Shown: positions 1 through 5,398 of the stretch, piece by piece | Layout: each line of letters opens with the position of its first letter | Position numbering within the stretch: the stretch's first letter is position 1 | NCBI GenBank assembly: GCA_043719385.1 | Contig: JAYSTY010000322.1 | Coordinates: forward strand, 1-6,820 | DNA length: 6,820 nt | Origin: JAFDVL01 sp043719385 | GTDB lineage: Bacteria; Acidobacteriota; Blastocatellia; RBC074 | Direction of reading: 5' to 3' | Position numbers and translations under genes: made by a program | The notes under the pieces: generated by a model | Told to the model about the DNA's origin: nothing | The model's input: the letters and a program-made list of their open reading frames with translations, nothing else | The model's database searches: none

Positions 1-627
1 CATAATTCTATCTGGCATTCACGTCTGATGCGCGAACTTGATTTACCTGATAATGAACATCTTGAATTTGCTGAACTGCATTCGGGTGTCGTCTCGCCCT
101 CGCGTGGTCAACTCAATCCTTATTATCTCGGCTATAAAATTTACGAAGATATTGAGCGTCGCTGGAACAATCCGACGAAGGAAGAAATTGAAAAGCTGGG
201 CCGGCAGCCAGGCGAAGGCATGGCGAAAATATTTGAAGTCCGCGAACTCGAAAATGACGTTTCCTTTCTGCGCAATTACCTGACCGAAGAATTGTGCGAA
301 GAGCTTGATTTATTTGTCTTTGAATTAGTTGATGACGAAGACTGGACGATCACTGACAAGCGGTGGGAACGCGTCCGCGATCAACTGGTGGCGAGCCTGA
401 CCAACTTTGGTTTCCCGTATATCGAAATCACGGATGGCGATTACAACGGCAACCGCGAGCTTTATTTACGGCATCGCTACGAAAGCTCTGAACTGGATAT
501 GCGGTATGCACGCAAAGTCCTGGAATATGTTTATAAATTGTGGGGACGCCCTGTTCATCTGGAAACCAAAATTGAAGAAGATTCGCTGGTCTTACATTAT
601 GATGGAGAGGAGCACAGCGAAGATTAG
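1..627 (+). CDS. spoVR: SpoVR family protein, C-terminal part (5'-truncated by window)
   Basis: The reading frame is open from base 1 to the TAG at 625-627, giving 208 residues. It begins in mid-protein with HNSIWHSRLMRELDL, so the ATG at 28 is internal and not the start. Family hallmarks are visible: ELHSGVVSPS followed by GQLNPYYLGYKIYEDIERRW, then KIFEVRELENDVSFLRNYLT, LVASLTNFGFPYIEITDGDY, and LYLRHRYESSELD plus YVYKLWGRPVHLET near the end. SpoVR/YcgB proteins are usually about 450-520 residues, so more than half lies upstream of the window. The biochemical function is not established. In Bacillus the family is linked to spore cortex formation. In non-spore-formers it often travels with the PrkA-type kinase YeaG and the DUF444 protein YeaH, which would be expected upstream. 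The C-terminus is acidic (HYDGEEHSED). The response-regulator gene follows after 18 nt, suggesting co-transcription. Family identity is firm; the role here is unknown. Confidence 0.95.
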   Translation, partial: HNSIWHSRLMRELDLPDNEHLEFAELHSGVVSPSRGQLNPYYLGYKIYEDIERRWNNPTKEEIEKLGRQPGEGMAKIFEVRELENDVSFLRNYLTEELCEELDLFVFELVDDEDWTITDKRWERVRDQLVASLTNFGFPYIEITDGDYNGNRELYLRHRYESSELDMRYARKVLEYVYKLWGRPVHLETKIEEDSLVLHYDGEEHSED

Positions 628-640
628 CCGTAACCTGTCA
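628..640 (+). repeat. CCGT(A/T)ACCTGTCA element, copy 1
   Basis: CCGTAACCTGTCA sits immediately after the spoVR stop and 5 nt before the response-regulator ATG. It differs at one base from the element at 5347-5359. Including the four preceding bases, TTAGCCGTAACCTGTCA and TTATCCGTTACCTGTCA match at 15 of 17 positions. It could be a binding site for autoregulation, but its position between a stop and a start codon would also suit a translational signal or coincidence. Confidence 0.35.
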
Positions 641-645
641 AACCA

Positions 646-1392
646 ATGTCAATTTTAATCGCCGAAGATAACCTCGCCCAACGCGCTTATTTGCGTGAAT
701 TACTCGAACGCGAATTCAGAGCCTATAGTCCCATCCTCGAAGCGGCGGATGGGGATGCCGTCATCAAACTCGCGCTGGAACATCGTCCGCAACTTTGTAT
801 CCTGGATATTCAGATGCCGGGGCTTTCCGGTGTTAAGGCGGCGAAAGCAATTTGGAAAGGTTTTCCCCAGGCGCGGGTGATTTTTTGGACGCAGTTTCCC
901 CACGAAATTTATATCAACGAAATTCGTAAACTGGTGCGCAGTGTCGAGCCAAATCCGGCCTACGGTTTTATTGACAAGAATAATCCTGAAAGTCGGTTGC
1001 TGCGTTTCATTGCGGCTGTCCTCGAAGACGGCGCGGATATGATTGATCCGAATTTTAAGGATGCTTTTACGCAACCACTGCTCACCGATTTTGAAGCGGA
1101 AGCTTTATATTTTCTCGCGCTTGGTTTATCGAACTGGGCCATCGCACGCAAATGCCAGTTGAGCCTGCGCGGAGTTGAGAGCCGCCTGACGACGCTCTAT
1201 GAAAAACTGATGCCGACGGACGCGGAAGGAACCTCTGACGAAGCCTTTGACAAACTCGCCTTTAATGTTCGGACGCGAGCCTATTTTGAAGCGTTGCGAC
1301 GCGGCCTGATTAATCAGGATGAACTCGAAAAAGCCAGCCAGACGCTGGATGTCTGGTTAGCCAGAGAGCGGAAAAAATTCGCGGATGAGTAA
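646..1392 (+). CDS. NarL/LuxR-type two-component response regulator (divergent)
   Basis: A 248-residue cytoplasmic response regulator. The N-terminal receiver domain (about 1-130) begins MSILIAEDN with acidic pocket E7/D8, phospho-acceptor D54 in LDIQMPGLSG, switch threonine T82 (FWTQF) and conserved lysine K111 (FIDK), so it should be phosphorylatable. A LuxR/NarL helix-turn-helix follows at about 145-190: LTDFEAEALYFLALGLSNWAIA, then the recognition-helix region LSLRGVESRLTTLYEKL. Two departures from the family are visible. T82 to K111 spans 29 residues where CheY has 22. About 20 residues separate KL (187-188) from the usual final helix (NVRTRAYFEALRRGLI), where typical members have only a few. 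A charged tail, 223-248, ends the protein. No Shine-Dalgarno precedes the ATG. The start is chosen because it gives the canonical first beta-strand. It likely receives phosphate from the HisKA_3 kinase at 2121-5255, although a toxin-antitoxin pair separates the two. Its targets are unknown. Confidence 0.9.
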   Translation: MSILIAEDNLAQRAYLRELLEREFRAYSPILEAADGDAVIKLALEHRPQLCILDIQMPGLSGVKAAKAIWKGFPQARVIFWTQFPHEIYINEIRKLVRSVEPNPAYGFIDKNNPESRLLRFIAAVLEDGADMIDPNFKDAFTQPLLTDFEAEALYFLALGLSNWAIARKCQLSLRGVESRLTTLYEKLMPTDAEGTSDEAFDKLAFNVRTRAYFEALRRGLINQDELEKASQTLDVWLARERKKFADE

Positions 1393-1482
1393 GGTAATTT
1401 GTTATGATTGAAAAAAATAAATATGTCTTTTGCGCACATAAAATTAGCCAGAAAAATAAGCTGGTTTGCGGGAGAATAAACT
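1393..1482. other. AT-rich spacer before the toxin-antitoxin operon
   Basis: This 90-nt AT-rich gap is long enough to carry a promoter for the toxin-antitoxin pair. No -35/-10 pair with good spacing could be defended: TTGAAA at 1408-1413 lacks a -10 at 16-18 nt. TATGAT at 1403-1408 resembles a -10 but lacks a -35. A small imperfect inverted repeat, AGCCAG (1446-1451) with CTGGTT (1461-1466), pairs 6 bp with one G-U and a 9-nt loop just upstream of the ribosome binding site. It could be an operator half-site pair or a leader hairpin. A 29-codon ORF (ATG 1404 to TAA 1491-1493) preceded by AAGG overlaps the antitoxin start; it has no recognisable product. Confidence 0.3.
1470..1474 (+). promoter_or_regulatory. 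Ribosome binding site of the AbrB-type antitoxin
   Basis: GGGAG lies 8 nt before the ATG at 1483. It is one of only two clear Shine-Dalgarno sequences before a gene in the window and supports both the chosen antitoxin start and independent translation initiation of the toxin-antitoxin unit. Confidence 0.7.
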
Positions 1483-1728
1483 ATGTCGTCTAATCAAATT
1501 ACTACTTTGGGAGATTTCCCGGCGCTGATCCTCACTCAGGAAACACTTGAGAAGTTGGGGATGAGTATTGGCGATGAGGTCTCCATTGATGTTTCCATTG
1601 AAAATCGCACTCTAACCATGCGTCCGATGGCTGAGGTTGACAGAAAACAAAAAATGGACGCGATTATGGCAGAGCTTTTACAAAGCAGAAATGAACTGTA
1701 CAAACGTTTGGCTGAAGGTGTCGAGTGA
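1483..1728 (+). CDS. AbrB/MazE/SpoVT-family antitoxin
   Basis: An 81-residue protein. Residues about 4-48 follow the swapped-hairpin AbrB/MazE DNA-binding pattern: ITTLGDFPALILTQETLEKLG, then MSIGDEVSIDVSIENRTLTMRP, corresponding to the family's 'G-x-S-x-x-x-x-P-x-x-h-L-x-x-h-G-h-x-x-G-D-x-V' layout with DFPAL in place of the usual NS(L/V)G. Residues about 50-81 form a charged, probably helical tail (VDRKQKMDAIMAELLQSRNE) of the sort that neutralises the toxin. The expected role is to bind the Doc-type toxin and, as a dimer, repress its own promoter. The start is supported by GGGAG 8 nt upstream. The stop TGA overlaps the toxin ATG by one base (TGATG), indicating translational coupling. AbrB-type antitoxins pair more often with MazF or VapC toxins, and Doc classically with Phd, so the combination is a mixed one. 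Confidence 0.85.
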   Translation: MSSNQITTLGDFPALILTQETLEKLGMSIGDEVSIDVSIENRTLTMRPMAEVDRKQKMDAIMAELLQSRNELYKRLAEGVE

Positions 1729-2117
1729 TGTCAGCCGACATCGTCTTTTTGCGCAAAGAAGAAGTGCTTGAATATCATACGCTCCTCATTGAGAAATATG
1801 GTGGGGCGCACGGGCTGCGTGATGAAGGAGCGCTTGATTCTGCTCTGGCTGCCCCTGAAAACAGGCATTATTACGAACAGGCTGAGGTCTTGGTCTGCGC
1901 CGCGACTTATACTTATCATTTATCTCAGACGCATGCTTTCCTGGATGGAAATAAAAGAATAGCTGCCGCGATGGCTGAATTATTTTTGGCAATTAATGGT
2001 TTTCGATTAATCGCAACTGACGATGAAATGGAAGCTTTAATTTTAGGGATTGCCGCCGGCCAAATTTCACGTGATGAAATTGAACAGACATTTGCTGGCT
2101 ATGTCGTCAAACAATAG
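1728..2117 (+). CDS. doc: Doc-type (death-on-curing) Fic-fold toxin
   Basis: A 129-residue protein from the ATG at 1728, close to the 126 residues of phage P1 Doc. A GTG one codon earlier (1725) is in frame, but the TGATG overlap with the antitoxin favours the ATG. Family signatures are the N-terminal region FLRKEEVLEYHTLLIEKYGG, then GLRDEGALDSALAAPE, and the catalytic Fic motif H69-A-F71-L-D73-G-N-K76-R77. P1 Doc phosphorylates EF-Tu and stops translation; its motif is HxFx(D/N)(A/G)NK(R). All the motif residues (His, Phe, Asp, Asn, Lys, Arg) are present here, so the protein looks catalytically intact. The target in this organism is inferred by family. It is partnered with the upstream AbrB-type antitoxin. 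Only 3 nt separate its TAG from the kinase ATG at 2121, so toxin and kinase are probably co-translated. Confidence 0.92.
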   Translation: MSADIVFLRKEEVLEYHTLLIEKYGGAHGLRDEGALDSALAAPENRHYYEQAEVLVCAATYTYHLSQTHAFLDGNKRIAAAMAELFLAINGFRLIATDDEMEALILGIAAGQISRDEIEQTFAGYVVKQ

Positions 2118-2120
2118 CCA

Positions 2121-5100
2121 ATGACATCATCACGCCCCATTCAATTACTTGTCCTGCTCTTCGCTCTCATTGCCACTGCCGTCTTTTCACAACCAGAATC
2201 CTCAACTGAAAAATCTCTCGCCAAAGCCGAAGAAAAATACGAAAAAACATCTGACGACGCGACCCTGAATTTGCACCGCTGGGGAGCTGTGACGCTTTTT
2301 CACGGCCTGCCTTCGGAACGCGTGAACGCCATCGCTGAAGATGCGAATGGTGCGCTCTGGTTCGGCACTGACAATGGTCTGGTGCGTTATGATGGACGAC
2401 GCACACAATCAATCGGCAACGAAGGCGACAGTCGCGGAGTTCTGCCGGCCCAGCGCATTCGTGCTTTATTTAAGGACTCCTCCGGCGGTTTGTGGATTGG
2501 CACAGATCAGGGCGCAGTGCGATTATTAGGCGAGAAATTGGAACCACTCAAAGACACGAATGGTCAGGCCGTTACGAGTTTTGCCGAATCACCAAATAAT
2601 GAAATTGCGCTCGTGACAGAGCAGGGGCAAATCATTCGTTATCAAAGCCGGAATGCTGACATCAAACGCGCCGGAAAAAAATATGCAGGCAACCTTGCCG
2701 CCAGCATCATTGACAGTAAAACGCAGTACCTTTTGAGCATTGATAACAGCGCGGTGGCGTTGCGGGCAATTACTCACAGCCCTAAAAATAATGACTGGTG
2801 GATTGGTTCACATCGGCGCGGAGCCTTAATTAATACGACAGAGAAAATCACTGAAGCCGTACCTCCGCCCACGCGCCCTTATTTCGTCAACACAGTTTTG
2901 GCGGAGGGAGAAAACGTTTGGCTGGGCGCACAGGCAGGTGAAGCTGAAAGCGGTTTGTGGTTACAACGGGCGACTGGCTTCGAGCGCTTTCCACTTATTA
3001 CGGGCGCGGTGCATTCGCTTCAGGCCGGTGGCGGTGATGTGTGGGTCGGTACGGACAGACAAGGCGCTTTTCTTTTGCGCGGCGGTCGTCAAATTGAGCA
3101 TCTGACATTTGAAAATACGAAAGGCGGCTTGCGCTCGAATCGTATTTTTTCAGTTTACCGCGACCACGAAGGAGTCGTCTGGTTTGGCACTGATCGCGGC
3201 GTTTGCCGTTATGATCGTGACAGTTTTCGGGCTACTACGCTCAGTAATGACGGGCAAAGCAATTTTGTGCGGGCGCTGCTGACGACGAAAGACGGAGTGA
3301 CCTATGCCGGCACGAATCGCGGGTTGTTCAAGCTTGAGGCGGGACTTGAGTTAGGTGGGTGGCAACAGGTAAGCGAAATTGGGAGCCGTGTAATTTATTC
3401 ATTATTGGAAAGTGAAGATGGCAGGATTCTGGTTGGAACAGCGGGCGGATTATTCACACGGCAAAGGACTGAGCCGCTTTTTTCTGAACTCCCCTTTGAA
3501 AATAAAACTACCAATCACAGCATTCGCGCTCTGATCGAATTCAAAGACAAAGTATACGCGCTGGTTTTTGATGTTGGACTCGCTGAAATTGATTCCGGTT
3601 CCGTAAAATTGATGGCTGGCGCGGCGGTTCAGAAGGCTACCTGTTTTGCAGTTTCTGACGCAGAAAAAATAATGAGCATTGCAACCGCTGATGATTATTT
3701 CAGGTATGACGGGACGAAAATATCTTCGCTGATAGAAAATAAAGGGCGGGCTGCGGAGCATGGATCAATTCATGCACTGGCCGTGACCAGCGATCATTTT
3801 GGCGATCATTTATGGATTGGAACGGAACGAGGATTGTTTACGATCATTGCGAATCAATGGAATTCGGTTGTTGCAGGTTTAGACGTGCAGGCGTTATTCG
3901 TCATGGTCGAAGGGCCGGACAATCATCCGGTCATTTACTGCGCGACAAAAAATGCAGGCTTATACAAAATTCGCCCGGACAATGGCGCGATAGTTCGATT
4001 TGATACGGAACAGGGTTTACCTTCGCCACAAGTATTTTCAGTTGCTAAAGGTGTGAGCGGTGAAATTTGGATTGGCACAAATCGCGGCATTGTCCGGCAT
4101 CAACCGAACCCTAATCCGCCTGTCCTCGAACCGCGCCGCCTGGTGGCAGATCGGGTTTATGCGGCGGATTACTTAACCACCGAACTACGTTTTCCGGCTT
4201 ACCAGCAAACATATTTGCTGGAGGTTGCGGGCTTAGACAGCAAAACTTTTCCTTCACAATTTCAGTATGAATATACGTTAACGGAAGAGAAGCGCGGACT
4301 CGTCAAAAAAATTATCTCGCCCGAATCACAATTTGATCTGAAGGATATGAAGGCCGGGAATTATACGATCCTCGCTCGTGCCATCAGCCGCGACCTGGTT
4401 TATTCCGCGCCGTATCAACTTAAAATCTGGATTTCGCCGGAACAAATTTCCTGGACTACAATTTTGCTGATGGGGCTGCTGGGACTGGCTTTGGTGGCGG
4501 GCGGCTATGCTTTTTATCAACAACAGCGCACCGCCAAAGCAAATCAAAAGCTGGAAATTACCAACGACGAATTGCTGCAAACCAGGATCAGTCTGGCGAA
4601 TACGACCGAAACGGAACGCAGTCGGATCGCGCGCGATTTGCACGATCAGACGCTGGGCGATTTGCGCCATTTGCTGGTGATGACGGATCAACTGGATAGC
4701 CCTGTGCCAAATACGCAACCGCCGACGCCTGCCGCCATCAGAAAAAAGATTGAAGAAGTCTCAAACGAAATTCGGCATATTTGCGAAGACCTCAGCCCTT
4801 CGGTGCTGGAAAATATTGGCTTTATCCCGGCGCTGGAATGGGCGTTGACGGATGCTGTCACACATTTGCCAGGCGCCGAAAAATTTGCCTTTGAATTTGT
4901 GTGTGAGACTGATTTGGAAGAGCGGTTGCAACTTTCACCGACCGAGCAAATTCAGCTTTATCGCATTGTCCAGGAAGCGATAAATAATGTTTGCCGGCAC
5001 GCCGAGGCAACCAGCGTAAGTCTGGATGTTAGTGTCGAAAATGAAGGTGACCTGGTGATTTCGGTCAATGATGACGGCATTGGGATGAAAGCAAACCCTG

Positions 5101-5255
5101 ATAATCCAACCGGTCATGGAATGAGCAATATTCGCTCCCGCGCCAACCTGATTGGGGCTGAAACAATTTGGCTGGACACGGAAACGGGTTGCCGTTTTGA
5201 AGTCCGCAAAGCTCAGGTCGTCGCCGCAGTTGCAATTGATACCCCCGCGCCATAA
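2121..5255 (+). CDS. Propeller-sensor membrane histidine kinase (Reg_prop, Y_Y_Y, HisKA_3, HATPase_c)
   Basis: A 1044-residue sensor kinase. A signal peptide (about 1-23, cleavage near VFS/Q) leads into a large exported sensor built from two-component-regulator propeller repeats. Characteristic (V/L/I)W(F/I/V)GT-type strands lie at about residues 79, 124, 226, 266, 307, 353, 394, 436, 564, 605 and 649, with degenerate blades between about 477 and 520. This is enough for two stacked propellers. A Y_Y_Y immunoglobulin-like domain follows (about 690-773, ending KIWISPE), then one membrane helix at about 778-799 and a coiled linker. The HisKA_3 domain carries H841 in ERSRIARDLHDQTLGDL. The ATPase domain has the N box (EAINN, N956), G1 (DDGIGM, 984-989) and G2 (GHGM, 998-1001). 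All catalytic boxes look intact. It lacks a fused receiver or DNA-binding domain, unlike Bacteroides hybrid HTCS proteins, so it needs a separate regulator, most likely the one at 646-1392. No Shine-Dalgarno is visible; translation probably depends on coupling to doc. The ligand is unknown. Confidence 0.95.
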   Translation: MTSSRPIQLLVLLFALIATAVFSQPESSTEKSLAKAEEKYEKTSDDATLNLHRWGAVTLFHGLPSERVNAIAEDANGALWFGTDNGLVRYDGRRTQSIGNEGDSRGVLPAQRIRALFKDSSGGLWIGTDQGAVRLLGEKLEPLKDTNGQAVTSFAESPNNEIALVTEQGQIIRYQSRNADIKRAGKKYAGNLAASIIDSKTQYLLSIDNSAVALRAITHSPKNNDWWIGSHRRGALINTTEKITEAVPPPTRPYFVNTVLAEGENVWLGAQAGEAESGLWLQRATGFERFPLITGAVHSLQAGGGDVWVGTDRQGAFLLRGGRQIEHLTFENTKGGLRSNRIFSVYRDHEGVVWFGTDRGVCRYDRDSFRATTLSNDGQSNFVRALLTTKDGVTYAGTNRGLFKLEAGLELGGWQQVSEIGSRVIYSLLESEDGRILVGTAGGLFTRQRTEPLFSELPFENKTTNHSIRALIEFKDKVYALVFDVGLAEIDSGSVKLMAGAAVQKATCFAVSDAEKIMSIATADDYFRYDGTKISSLIENKGRAAEHGSIHALAVTSDHFGDHLWIGTERGLFTIIANQWNSVVAGLDVQALFVMVEGPDNHPVIYCATKNAGLYKIRPDNGAIVRFDTEQGLPSPQVFSVAKGVSGEIWIGTNRGIVRHQPNPNPPVLEPRRLVADRVYAADYLTTELRFPAYQQTYLLEVAGLDSKTFPSQFQYEYTLTEEKRGLVKKIISPESQFDLKDMKAGNYTILARAISRDLVYSAPYQLKIWISPEQISWTTILLMGLLGLALVAGGYAFYQQQRTAKANQKLEITNDELLQTRISLANTTETERSRIARDLHDQTLGDLRHLLVMTDQLDSPVPNTQPPTPAAIRKKIEEVSNEIRHICEDLSPSVLENIGFIPALEWALTDAVTHLPGAEKFAFEFVCETDLEERLQLSPTEQIQLYRIVQEAINNVCRHAEATSVSLDVSVENEGDLVISVNDDGIGMKANPDNPTGHGMSNIRSRANLIGAETIWLDTETGCRFEVRKAQVVAAVAIDTPAP

Positions 5256-5296
5256 ACTTCAAACGAGTTACTAAAACAACAATAATTTAATAATAA

Positions 5297-5304
5297 ACCT
5301 GTCA
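5297..5304 (+). repeat. ACCTGTCA element, short copy
   Basis: The 8-base core ACCTGTCA occurs 94 nt upstream of the VWA start codon. It repeats in direct orientation at 5352-5359, with a start-to-start distance of 55 bp. Flanks differ from the longer copies (AAACCTGTCACGG), so only the core is shared. Confidence 0.3.
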
Positions 5305-5346
5305 CGGTCAGTGAGGTGGTTGGAAATCATCCGGCAATCGTCTTAT

Positions 5347-5359
5347 CCGTTACCTGTCA
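5347..5359 (+). repeat. CCGT(A/T)ACCTGTCA element, copy 2
   Basis: CCGTTACCTGTCA, 39 nt upstream of the VWA ATG, matches the element before the response-regulator gene at 12 of 13 positions, and at 15 of 17 when the preceding TTAT is included. Its place in a promoter-proximal leader is suitable for a regulator binding site. Whether it is bound by the response regulator is a guess. Confidence 0.35.
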
Positions 5360-5385
5360 TTTTCCATCAATCGGAATTTCAGAGC

Positions 5386-5392
5386 GGAGGGG
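5386..5392 (+). promoter_or_regulatory. Strong ribosome binding site of the VWA gene
   Basis: GGAGGGG lies 6 nt before the ATG at 5399. It is the best Shine-Dalgarno in the window and fixes the VWA start, which also yields a proper signal peptide. Confidence 0.85.
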
Positions 5393-5398
5393 ATTACT

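Larger units (their letters stand above)
5256..5398. other. Leader region of the VWA gene
   Basis: This 143-nt non-coding stretch starts very AT-rich (5271-5297), which suits a promoter; TTTAAT at 5286-5291 resembles a -10, but no matching -35 was found. It holds two ACCTGTCA copies and TCAC/GTGA arms at 5302-5305 and 5311-5314. An imperfect long-range inverted repeat combines GAAAT (5323-5327) and CCG (5331-5333) with CGG (5372-5374) and ATTTC (5376-5380). No rho-independent terminator follows the kinase gene, so read-through into the VWA gene is possible. Confidence 0.3.

Noticed and set aside
700..1074. Minus-strand ORF of 124 residues inside the response regulator
   Set aside because: It is fully antisense to the receiver domain with conserved D54, T82 and K111; no domain or ribosome binding site supports it.
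1408..1442. Promoter made of TTGAAA (1408-1413) and CATAAA (1437-1442)
   Set aside because: Spacing is 23 nt, far from the usual 16-18 nt.
1404..1493. 29-codon ORF with AAGG upstream, overlapping the antitoxin start
   Set aside because: It is too short and featureless to call a gene; it is kept only as a note in the spacer entry.
1725..1727. GTG as the start of the Doc toxin
   Set aside because: The next codon is an ATG forming a TGATG overlap with the antitoxin stop, the usual coupled start.
3450..3761. Minus-strand ORF of 103 residues inside the propeller region
   Set aside because: It is a shadow of the kinase frame, without motifs.
4326..4718. Minus-strand ORF of 130 residues inside the kinase gene
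   Set aside because: It is antisense to the Y_Y_Y, membrane and HisKA_3 coding region, whose sense frame carries clear motifs; the antisense product resembles nothing recognisable.
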